Source of the DNA: Streptomyces sp. CB02056
Lineage (GTDB): Bacteria; Actinomycetota; Actinomycetes; Streptomycetales; Streptomycetaceae
NCBI RefSeq assembly: GCF_001905545.1
Contig: NZ_LIPD01000007.1
Span: 565,045-629,044 of the forward strand
DNA length: 64,000 nt
Direction: 5' to 3'
The translations under genes and the position numbers were made by a program. Positions 24,033-31,454 of this stretch are shown here, in pieces. Position 1 is the first letter of the stretch; the number at the start of each line of letters is the position of its first letter. The notes under the pieces are model-generated. The model did no database searches. It saw only the letters and a program-made list of their open reading frames with translations, and was not told the origin of the DNA.

Positions 24033-25316
24033 CTACCGCTCGTACGCCATCTCCGGGAAGCGCGCCGAGGGCCCGTCCAGCAGGTGGTCGTCCTGGCCGC
24101 GCAGCCAGCGGTCGAAGAAGGACGCGACGTAGCTGCGGGTGGCGAGTTCGGCCCGGCCGGGGCGGATGTCGCCGACGTCCTTGCGCAGCTGGTCGGCGCC
24201 GAGCACGCCCTGCCGGGCGAGCTGCGGCAGCAGCGGCTGGGCGTCGGTGTACGAGCCGTGCCGGGAGCCGGTGAGGGTGACGTCGGCGTGCCAGCCGGTG
24301 CTGTGCCGCCACAGGGCGTTCCAGCCGGGCTGGTCGCGATAGCCGCCGGAGTCCTCGCTGCCGGTGCCCATCAGCAGGAACGGGCGGTCGAGGCCGTCCT
24401 CGGCGACGCTGGGCAGGAAGACGCCGGTGTGGCCGTCGGGGCCGGGGAAGTGCAGCTGGCCGTCCATGTTGATCCCGGCCGCGATCCGCGGGTCGTCGTG
24501 CATGGTCTGGAGCGCGGTGAAGCCGCCCGCCGACTGGCCGACCATGCCGATCCGGCCGAGGTCGAGGGCCCCGGCGACCCCGGCGGGCAGGCCCGGCCGC
24601 TCACCGAGCGCGGCGAGCTGGTCCAGCACGAAGCGGGTGTCGGCCACCCGGGTGTCCATCGCCTTGCGCAGCACCGCGCCGACGTCCAGGCCGGGCTGCC
24701 CGAGCATCCCGGGGAGCACCGAGGGGGCCAGGTCGCCGCCGGGGAAGGCGACTTCGGAGGCCTCGTAGGTGTGGTCGACGGTGACCACCAGGTAGCCGCG
24801 CGAGGCGAGGTCCTCGACCAGCGCCGTCCCCCAGGTGCGCGGGTCGCCGAGGCCGGGCGAGTACAGCACCACCGGGCGCGGGCCGCCGGGCAGCGCGGGG
24901 GCGTCCCGGCGGGCGTGGGTGCGGATGGCCGACCAGTCGGTGCGGCCGGGCGTGGTGCCGTAGTTGAGCAGGCCGACGCCGTCCGGGCCGTCGAAGTGCC
25001 GTCCGGCGGCGGGCTCCATGTACGGGGCCCGGTCGTCGCCGGCGGCCGGCCGGGAGGTCGGGTACCAGAGGCTGATCATCAGCTCGCGCCGCTGCCCGGG
25101 GTGCCAGGGGTCCTCCCGTGCGGTGTCGGTGAGGTGCACGGCGGTGGTCCCGATCGGGTACGGCCCGCTGGGCTCCGGCAGCCAGGCCCGGGCCTGCCGC
25201 CCGGGGCTCGTCTCCCCCGGCGGCGGCAGGACCGCCCCCGCGGCCGTGCCGATCGTGCCCACCGCCGCTGCCGCCGCCAGCACCGCCGCCGCCACCGCCC
25301 GTCCCGGAATTCCCAT
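24033..25316 (-). CDS. Secreted alpha/beta hydrolase, PAF-acetylhydrolase/lipase-like
   Basis: 427 residues from ATG 25316. Signal peptide to about residue 28 (Ala-rich, ends GTAAGAVLPP). The hydrolase core has VVLYSPGLGDPRTWG (oxyanion strand), GMVGQSAGGFTAL (nucleophile Ser in GxSxG), an acidic residue region after INMDGQ, and TGSRHGSYTD with the likely catalytic His. The long N-terminal insertion and HxxYxAS pattern (VDHTYEASEVAFP) match plasma-type PAF acetylhydrolases. It may release short acyl groups from lipids outside the cell. Confidence 0.8.
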   Translation of the reverse strand: MGIPGRAVAAAVLAAAAAVGTIGTAAGAVLPPPGETSPGRQARAWLPEPSGPYPIGTTAVHLTDTAREDPWHPGQRRELMISLWYPTSRPAAGDDRAPYMEPAAGRHFDGPDGVGLLNYGTTPGRTDWSAIRTHARRDAPALPGGPRPVVLYSPGLGDPRTWGTALVEDLASRGYLVVTVDHTYEASEVAFPGGDLAPSVLPGMLGQPGLDVGAVLRKAMDTRVADTRFVLDQLAALGERPGLPAGVAGALDLGRIGMVGQSAGGFTALQTMHDDPRIAAGINMDGQLHFPGPDGHTGVFLPSVAEDGLDRPFLLMGTGSEDSGGYRDQPGWNALWRHSTGWHADVTLTGSRHGSYTDAQPLLPQLARQGVLGADQLRKDVGDIRPGRAELATRSYVASFFDRWLRGQDDHLLDGPSARFPEMAYER

Positions 25317-25436
25317 GGTGTCCCTCCGCGTTCCGATCGATCGAACACGCAGGACACTACGGTCGGGAACGGGCCGCCGCCGTCATACCTGGGGGCCAAC
25401 CGGCCCCGGAATACCCGGGTGCCACACCCCTACGGG

Positions 25437-26651
25437 TCAGCGCCGGTACTGCCGCAGTTCCCTCCGGGCCAGCGAGCGCTTGTGCACCTCGTCCGGGCCG
25501 TCGGCCAGCCGCAGGGTGCGGTTGCCGGCCCAGAGCTGGGCGAGCGGGGTGTCCTGGCTGACGCCCGCCGCGCCGTGCGCCTGGACGGCCTTGTCCAGGA
25601 TCCACTCGACGGTGCGCGGGGTGGCGATCTTGATCGCCTGGATCTCGGTGTGCGCCCCCCGGTTGCCGACGGTGTCCATCAGCCAGGCGGTCTTCAGCAC
25701 CAGCAGCCGCAGCTGCTCGATCCGCACCCGGGACTCGGCGATCCAGTCCTGCACCACGCCCTGCTCGGCCAGCGGCTTCCCGAAGGCCACCCGCTCACTG
25801 GCCCGACGGCACATCAGCTCCAGCGCCCGCTCGGCGATGCCGATGGCCCGCATGCAGTGGTGGATCCGGCCGGGGCCGAGCCGGGCCTGGGCGATGGCGA
25901 AGCCCGTACCCTCCTCGCCGATCAGGTTCCCCACCGGGACGCGGACGTCCTCGAACAGGACCTCGGCGTGGCCGCCGTGGTCGGCGTCGTCGTAGCCGAA
26001 CACCGTCATGCCGCGCCGGACGGTCACGCCCGGGGTGTCGCGCGGGACGAGCAGCATGCTCTGCCGGCGGTGCGGCTCGGCGGCCGGATCGGTCTTGCCC
26101 ATCACGATGAGGATCCGGCAGTCGGGGTTCATCGCCCCGGTGATGTACCACTTGCGGCCGTTGACCACGTACGCGTCGCCGTCCCGCTCGATCCGGGTCT
26201 CGATGTTGGTGGCGTCCGAGGACGCGACCTCGGGCTCGGTCATCGCGAAGGCCGAGCGGATCCGGCCGTCGAGGAGGGGGCGCAGCCAGCGCTCGCGCTG
26301 CTCGGCGCTGCCGAACTGGGCGAGCAGCTCCATGTTGCCGGTGTCGGGCGCCGCGCAGTTGAGCGCGGGCGGGGCCAACTGGATGCTGCGGCCGGTGATT
26401 TCGGCGAGCGGGGCGTACTGGAGGTTGCTGAGGCCGGCCCCGAGCTCACCCGGCAGGAAGAGGTTCCAGAGCTTCTGCTTGCGGGCCGCGGCCTGGAGGT
26501 CGGCGATGACCGGGGGGACGGCCCAGCGGTCGCGGTCGGGGTCGGCGAGCTGGGCGGCGAGGACGGGCTCGGCGGGGTACACGTGCTCGTCCATGAAGGC
26601 GAGCAGCTGCTCGCGGAGTTCTTCCGTCCGGGCGTCGTAGGCGAAGTCCAT
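25437..26651 (-). CDS. Acyl-CoA dehydrogenase (ACAD10/11-like)
   Basis: 404 residues from ATG 26651, with AGGAG in the end of the preceding gene. Family stretches: AFAMTEPEVASSDATNIETRIERDGD (flavin/substrate), GRKWYITGAMNPDCRILIVMGKTD, RARLGPGRIHHCMRAIG, and the C-terminal QAHGAAGVSQDTPLAQLWAGNRTLRLADGPDEVH. It binds FAD in the cytoplasm. It follows the phosphotransferase gene after 6 bases. In human ACAD10 and ACAD11 these two domains are fused and process 4-hydroxyacyl-CoAs, so a similar role is plausible. Confidence 0.9.
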   Translation of the reverse strand: MDFAYDARTEELREQLLAFMDEHVYPAEPVLAAQLADPDRDRWAVPPVIADLQAAARKQKLWNLFLPGELGAGLSNLQYAPLAEITGRSIQLAPPALNCAAPDTGNMELLAQFGSAEQRERWLRPLLDGRIRSAFAMTEPEVASSDATNIETRIERDGDAYVVNGRKWYITGAMNPDCRILIVMGKTDPAAEPHRRQSMLLVPRDTPGVTVRRGMTVFGYDDADHGGHAEVLFEDVRVPVGNLIGEEGTGFAIAQARLGPGRIHHCMRAIGIAERALELMCRRASERVAFGKPLAEQGVVQDWIAESRVRIEQLRLLVLKTAWLMDTVGNRGAHTEIQAIKIATPRTVEWILDKAVQAHGAAGVSQDTPLAQLWAGNRTLRLADGPDEVHKRSLARRELRQYRR

Positions 26652-26657
26652 CGGTTC

Positions 26658-27686
26658 TCAGCTCTCCTTGAGGGTGCTCAGGCCGTGCCGGGCGAGGATC
26701 GGGGCCATCTCGCCGGCGCGCTCGAAGCCGGCGCCCAGGGTGCGGCCCTGCCGGAAGCGGTAGTGGATGCCCTCGGCGACGGCGGCGAGCTTGAACGAGG
26801 CGAAGGCGACGTACCAGTCGAGGTCCTCGGCCCGGCGGCCGGTCGCGTCGGCGTAGCGGGAGACGATCTCGTCGGCCTTCGGGAAGCCTGGGGCGGTCAT
26901 GGCGGAGGGGATGATGCCGCCGCCGACGCCCGCGAGTTCGGTGTACATCACCAGCAGGCCGATGTCGGTGAGCGGGTCGCCGAGGGTGGACATCTCCCAG
27001 TCCAGGACGGCCGTGATGGTGTCGGCGTCGTCGACCAGGACGTTGTCGAGGCGGTAGTCGCCGTGCACGAGCGCGGGCGCGGGCGAGGCCGGCAGGCGCT
27101 CGGCGAGCCTGGCGTGCAGGCGGTCGAGCTCGGGCAGGTCGCGGCTGTGGGAGGCGGCCAGCTGCTTGGACCAGCGGCGCAGCTGGCGTTCCAGGTAGCC
27201 CTCGGGCCGGCCGAAGTCGGCGAGGCCGACGGCGGCGGGGTCGATCCGGTGCAGGGTGGCGAGGGTGTCGACCAGCCGCTGCCCGAGCGCGTGCACCCGC
27301 CGCTCGCCGAGGGCGGCGAGCGGGGCGACGTCCCGGTGGGCGGTGCCGGGGACGTACTCCATCAGGTACCAGGGGGCGCCGAGGGTCTCGTCGTCCGGGT
27401 CGAGCAGGAGCGTCCGGGGCACGGGCACCCCGGTGTCGCGCAGCGCCGTCATCACCCGGTACTCGCGGCCCATGTCGTGGGCGGTGGCGAGGACGTGCCC
27501 GAGCGGCGGGCGCCGCAGGACCCAGCGGGAGGCGCCGTCGCCCAGGACGTACGTCAGGTTCGAGCGGCCCCCTTCGATGAGGTCGGCCCGCAGCGGCCCC
27601 TGGAGGAGGCCGGGCAGCTCGCGCTCCAGCCGGGACCGCAGGCGGGCCAGGTCCAGTCCGGGCGGGTCGACGGGGGTCTCGGCCAT
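26658..27686 (-). CDS. APH-fold phosphotransferase (ACAD10/11 kinase-domain-like)
   Basis: 342 residues from ATG 27686 with AGGAG-like sequence upstream. Kinase-like motifs: LVHGDYRLDNVLVDDADTITAVLDWEMSTLGDPLTDIGLL contains the catalytic HGDYxxxN and the metal-binding DWE. N-lobe: SNLTYVLGDGASRWVLRRPP. It is first in a two-gene operon with the acyl-CoA dehydrogenase. By analogy with ACAD10/11 it may phosphorylate the hydroxyl of a 4-hydroxyacyl-CoA. Its promoter carries the TetR-type operator at 27715-27732. Confidence 0.88.
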   Translation of the reverse strand: MAETPVDPPGLDLARLRSRLERELPGLLQGPLRADLIEGGRSNLTYVLGDGASRWVLRRPPLGHVLATAHDMGREYRVMTALRDTGVPVPRTLLLDPDDETLGAPWYLMEYVPGTAHRDVAPLAALGERRVHALGQRLVDTLATLHRIDPAAVGLADFGRPEGYLERQLRRWSKQLAASHSRDLPELDRLHARLAERLPASPAPALVHGDYRLDNVLVDDADTITAVLDWEMSTLGDPLTDIGLLVMYTELAGVGGGIIPSAMTAPGFPKADEIVSRYADATGRRAEDLDWYVAFASFKLAAVAEGIHYRFRQGRTLGAGFERAGEMAPILARHGLSTLKES

Positions 27687-27714
27687 CGGGCGGCTCCTTG
27701 GGGTGGATCCTCAT

Positions 27715-27761
27715 TGACTAAGCGCTTGCTTAGCATTCAGCCCGAGGATGTCCCCTGTCAA
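27715..27761 (-). promoter_or_regulatory. Promoter and TetR-type operator of the phosphotransferase/acyl-CoA dehydrogenase operon
   Basis: Read on the minus strand: TTGACA (27761-27756), 18 bases, AATGCT (27737-27732), then AAGCAAGCGCTTAGTCA down to 27715. Only the base after ATGCT (A here, G in the SDR promoter) differs over the 22-base shared block. The operator centre is about 35 bases upstream of the start codon. Confidence 0.72.
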
Positions 27762-27858
27762 TGCCGCGAAGCCCGGCCGAGGCCGTTTGGCACGCCATCT
27801 CCCGTGTGACAAAAGGAAGTTGCTCACCAAACCCACCCCCACCAAAACCACACCTTCC

Positions 27859-27913
27859 CGACCTCGACAGAGGTCGATCAAAAGTGTTCTGATGATCACA
27901 TTCATCGATCATC
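27859..27913. promoter_or_regulatory. Paired inverted repeats upstream of the deacetylase-like lipoprotein
   Basis: CGACCTC - 4 bases - GAGGTCG (27859-27876) and GATGATC - 9 bases - GATCATC (27891-27913) lie in a noticeably AT-richer stretch of the 27738-27955 intergenic region. Either could be an operator of the downstream gene. Confidence 0.45.
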
Positions 27914-27955
27914 TCCCGAACAGCTCCTGATTGAAGATCAGAGAAATGGGGTCCC

Positions 27956-29215
27956 GTGCGGACTGCTCGCGGCTCGGCCATCCTGCTGGCGATGGGGGTC
28001 CTCGGGGCCTCCGCCCTGGCGACGGGATGCGACGGCACACCGAGCAGACCCGCCGCCACCACCGGCACCACCCCGCCCAGCCCCGCCCCGAGCACCACCA
28101 CCGAGGCCCCCGCCCCGCCACCGCCCGCTCCCACCCCCACCTGGGACGGCCAGGTCAAGGTGCTCGGCGACGGCTCCACCTCCGACACCGGCCCGCAGCC
28201 CAAGCAGCCCGTGCCGGAGAAGCTCAAGCCCGGGGAGAAGCCGCCGCAGTTCGTCGTCTTCTCCTGGGACGGGGCCCTGGAGGGCGACGACCGCCAGTTC
28301 TCCCGCTTCCGCAAGCTCGGCGCCGAGAACAACGCCCAGATGACCTTCTTCCTGAGCGGCCTCTACACCCTCCCCAAGTCCAAGAGCACGCTCTACAAGC
28401 CGCCGCAGCACAAGCCCGGCGACGCCTCCATCGACTACGCCACCGACCCCCACATCAAGGACACCCTGGAACAGCTGCGCCTCGCCTGGCTCGACGGCAA
28501 CGAGATCGGCACCCACTTCAACGGGCACTTCTGCAACGCCAAGGGCGGCGGCGAGTGGAGCACCGAGGAGTGGAAGAGCGAACTCGACCAAGCCGTCTCC
28601 TTCGTCACCAACTGGAAGACCAACACCGGCTTCAAGGACCTCCCGCCGCTCCCCTTCGACTACACCAAGGAACTGGTCGGCGGCCGCGCCCCCTGCCTGG
28701 AGGGCCAGAAGAACCTGCTGCCGGCCGAGAAGGCGACGGGCTTCCGCTACGACGCAAGCTCCCCGGGCGAGTTCCAGGTCTGGCCGACGAAGAAGGAGGG
28801 CATCTGGAACTTCCCGCTGCAGCTGCTCCCCACGCCCGGCAAGTCCACCCAGAGCCTCTCGATGGACTTCAACTTCCTGGCGAACCAGTCCGGGAACACC
28901 ACCAACGGCGACCCCAGGAAGTACGACACCTGGGAGAAGGAGACCCGCGAGAGCTACCTCGCCGGCTTCGAACGCGTCTACAACGGCAGCCGCGCCCCGC
29001 TGTTCATCGGGAACCACTTCGAGTCCTGGAACGGCGGCATCTACATGCAGGCCATCGAGGACGTGATGAAGGGCGTCTGCAAGCGCGACGGCGTCCGCTG
29101 CGTCTCCTTCCGCCAGGTCGCCGACTGGCTCGACGCCCAGGACCCGAAGGTCCTCGACCAGCTCCGCCAACTCGACCCCGCCCAACCGGCCGACTGGTCC
29201 CGCCTGGCCAAGTAG
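27956..29215 (+). CDS. Polysaccharide-deacetylase-like lipoprotein
   Basis: 419 residues from GTG 27956. Lipoprotein signal with lipobox LATGC (Cys25), then a Pro/Thr-rich linker to about residue 62. The NodB-like domain has QFVVFSWDGA (first strand, Asp), NAQMTFFLSG, GNEIGTHFNGHFC (His-x3-His metal ligands), and a late IGNHFESWNGG. The usual TFDDG is replaced by SWDGALEGDD, so catalytic competence is not certain. It would sit on the outer face of the membrane and act on a wall polysaccharide. ATG 27946 is in another frame. Confidence 0.8.
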   Translation: MRTARGSAILLAMGVLGASALATGCDGTPSRPAATTGTTPPSPAPSTTTEAPAPPPPAPTPTWDGQVKVLGDGSTSDTGPQPKQPVPEKLKPGEKPPQFVVFSWDGALEGDDRQFSRFRKLGAENNAQMTFFLSGLYTLPKSKSTLYKPPQHKPGDASIDYATDPHIKDTLEQLRLAWLDGNEIGTHFNGHFCNAKGGGEWSTEEWKSELDQAVSFVTNWKTNTGFKDLPPLPFDYTKELVGGRAPCLEGQKNLLPAEKATGFRYDASSPGEFQVWPTKKEGIWNFPLQLLPTPGKSTQSLSMDFNFLANQSGNTTNGDPRKYDTWEKETRESYLAGFERVYNGSRAPLFIGNHFESWNGGIYMQAIEDVMKGVCKRDGVRCVSFRQVADWLDAQDPKVLDQLRQLDPAQPADWSRLAK

Positions 29216-29232
29216 CCCGACGGACCGCCACC

Positions 29233-29268
29233 GGAGACCCGGCGCCGGCGCACGGGCGCCGGGTCTCC
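29233..29268. terminator. Bidirectional terminator
   Basis: Perfect 14-bp stem (GGAGACCCGGCGCC) with an 8-base loop between the convergent lipoprotein and PEP-mutase-like genes. Confidence 0.82.
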
Positions 29269-29295
29269 AAGCGGACCGCCGCAGCCGGGGCGCGG

Positions 29296-30108
29296 TCAGC
29301 CGCTCACGGTGAACAGGCCGTTGAGCTCCGGGTAGTCGATGGTCCGCCGGAGGGAGTCGTAACCGCCGGCGCGGTGCAGGTCGAGTGCCGCCTGCCGGGC
29401 CGCGGCGTAGGCGGCCTGTGCCACCCCCGAGCCGAGGCTGACCCGGGCCACGCCCAGGGCTCCCAGTTCCTCCACCGGCGCGGTGCCCGGGCCCGCCATG
29501 ATGTTGAGGGGCACCGTCAGACCTGCGGCCAGGTCCCTGATGACGCCGGGGTCCGTGACACCGGGGACGAAGATCCCGTCCGCGCCGGCGTCCACGTAGC
29601 GGCGCGCCCGTCCCAGCGTCTCCCGCAGCCGGGTGGCGGGGTCGCCCAGCCCGAGCAGGTAGGTGTCGACACGGGCGTTGACGAACAGGTCGACGCCCGC
29701 CCGCCGCGCCGCACCGCGGGCGGCCGCGATCCGGTCGGCGAGCGCGCCCGGCGGGCGGGTGCCGTCCTCGATGTTGACGCCCACCACGCCGGCCTCCAGC
29801 ACCCGCGTGACGGTCTCCGCGACCTCCGCCGGGCTCTGTCCGTAACCGCCCTCGATGTCTGCGGTCACCGGGACGGCGACCGCCGCCGCGATGCGGGCGA
29901 TGGCCTCCAGCACCGGGCCCCGGGCGACGCGGTCCCCGTCCGGGGCGCCGAGCGACCAGGCCACCCCGGCGCTGGTGGTGGCGATCGCGGTCGCCCCCGC
30001 GGCCTCGATGACGCGGGCGCTGGCGACGTCCCAGGCGTTCGCGAGCGCGAGCGGACGGACGGGGGTGTGGAGGGAGCGGAAGAGCGCGGACCTGCTGGCG
30101 TTGATCAT
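29296..30108 (-). CDS. PEP mutase/isocitrate-lyase superfamily enzyme
   Basis: 270 residues from ATG 30108 (30120 possible). TIM-barrel motifs of the superfamily: ALANAWDVASARVIEAAG, VTADIEGGYG, GVNIEDGTRPPG, FVNARVDTYLLG and ADGIFVPGVTDPG. The isocitrate-lyase Cys motif (KKCGH) is absent, so it belongs with the phosphonopyruvate/oxaloacetate hydrolase-type members that act on C-C or P-C bonds. Substrate unknown. It diverges from the LuxR regulator. Confidence 0.82.
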   Translation of the reverse strand: MINASRSALFRSLHTPVRPLALANAWDVASARVIEAAGATAIATTSAGVAWSLGAPDGDRVARGPVLEAIARIAAAVAVPVTADIEGGYGQSPAEVAETVTRVLEAGVVGVNIEDGTRPPGALADRIAAARGAARRAGVDLFVNARVDTYLLGLGDPATRLRETLGRARRYVDAGADGIFVPGVTDPGVIRDLAAGLTVPLNIMAGPGTAPVEELGALGVARVSLGSGVAQAAYAAARQAALDLHRAGGYDSLRRTIDYPELNGLFTVSG

Positions 30109-30296
30109 GCCCCAAGGCAACCAGCGGCTGCCACCGTTGTCCGGCGGAAAACCGACACCAACGACCGTAGGCCCAGGCCGCCTGAGCGCCGGGCGGGGCA
30201 GCCGCGGGGCGTCGCCAGGAGGGCGGTTCGGGCCGCCTTGCCACCTCGTCGTTCGGTGCGTGGGTGGGGCGCGAACTGTCGTGCTAGCTTCACCGG

Positions 30297-31367
30297 ATGG
30301 GGCGACGTGGGGTGGCGGGGCGGGCGGCGATCGAGGGGGTGCGGGAGCTTGCCGGGGCGGGCTTGACGGCGCCCGAGGTCTTCCGGCGGGCGGATGAACT
30401 GCTGCGACCGGTGCTGGAGTTCGACGCCGTGTGCTGGCACACCGCGGATCCGGCGACCGGGTTGGTGAACTCGGTGCAGAGCGAGGACCTCACCCTGGAC
30501 GCGTTCGAGCACGCCGTGCGGCTGGAGGTGTGGGCGGACGACGTGGCGACCTTTCCCGAGATCCGGCGCAGCGGGGTGCAGGCCGAGACGCTGAGCCGGG
30601 CGACCCGGGGGTCGCTACGGGAGAGTGTGCGGTTCCGGGAGCAGGTCAGGCCGGCCGGGTTCGGGGACGAGTTGCGGGCGGTGTTCGACGCGGCCGGCGG
30701 CATGTGGGGGTGCGCGGCGTTCCTGCGGGCTCCGGACCGCGGCCCGTACCTGGAGGGCCAGCGGCAGCTCGCCGACGCCGCTGCCCGGCATCTGGGCAAC
30801 GCGCTGAGGGCCTGTCACGTACCGGCGGGCCCGCCTGAGGAGGCGGATGCCGGGCCGGCGGTGCTGGTGCTGGACCGGCGCAACCGGCTGCAGGCGCTGT
30901 CCGGACCGGCCGAGGAGTTGCTCGCCCGGCTGGCCGACCCCACGCCGTCCTCGCTGACCGTCCCGACCGGCGTGGCGATGGCCGCCGAGCAGGCCCGCCG
31001 GGCGGCGCACGGGCTGCCCGTGCCGCAGGCCCCGGTGCGGGTGTGGAGCCGGGACGACCGCTGGTACCTGCTGCACGGTTCCGCCCTGCGCGACGGCGGG
31101 GCGGCGGGCGCGGTGACGGTGGTGGCCTCGCCCGCCTCGCCGGCCGAGGTGATGCCGCTGTACCTGGCCGCGTACGGGCTGACCGCCCGCGAGCGGGAGG
31201 TGGCGCTGCTGCTGGTGCGCGGCGGTGACACCCGGGACGTGTCCCGGGCCCTCGCGATGACGCCGTACACGGTGCAGGACCACCTGAAGTCGGTGTTCAC
31301 CAAGACCGGGGTGGGCAGCCGCCAGGAGCTGATCGCGCGGATCATGCTCGGCGAGGGGCGCTGCTGA
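30297..31367 (+). CDS. LuxR-type regulator with GAF-like sensor domain
   Basis: 356 residues from ATG 30297. Residues about 15-170 resemble a GAF domain (LLRPVLEFDAVCWHTADPATG), a middle linker follows, and the C-terminal 65 residues are a LuxR helix-turn-helix: LTAREREVALLLVRGGDTRDVSRALAMTPYTVQDHLKSVFTKTGVGSRQELIARI. It may control the divergent PEP-mutase-like gene. The signal is unknown. Confidence 0.85.
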   Translation: MGRRGVAGRAAIEGVRELAGAGLTAPEVFRRADELLRPVLEFDAVCWHTADPATGLVNSVQSEDLTLDAFEHAVRLEVWADDVATFPEIRRSGVQAETLSRATRGSLRESVRFREQVRPAGFGDELRAVFDAAGGMWGCAAFLRAPDRGPYLEGQRQLADAAARHLGNALRACHVPAGPPEEADAGPAVLVLDRRNRLQALSGPAEELLARLADPTPSSLTVPTGVAMAAEQARRAAHGLPVPQAPVRVWSRDDRWYLLHGSALRDGGAAGAVTVVASPASPAEVMPLYLAAYGLTAREREVALLLVRGGDTRDVSRALAMTPYTVQDHLKSVFTKTGVGSRQELIARIMLGEGRC

Positions 31368-31393
31368 CCCGCGCCTCATGGCCGGCCCGAAGG

Positions 31394-31429
31394 CGCCCTC
31401 CCGATCGCCGCGCGGCGGTCGGGAGGGCG
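31394..31429. terminator. Bidirectional terminator
   Basis: Stem of 17 pairs with one G-T wobble and a 2-base formal loop, containing CGCCCTCCCGA and TCGGGAGGGCG, between the convergent LuxR and large secreted glycosidase-like genes. Confidence 0.82.
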
Positions 31430-31454
31430 TCGTGCCGGGCGGGCGGACGGGGTG

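Noticed and set aside
24084..27809. 1241-residue plus-strand frame
   Set aside because: Antisense to three clear minus-strand enzymes; composition typical of GC-rich shadow frames.
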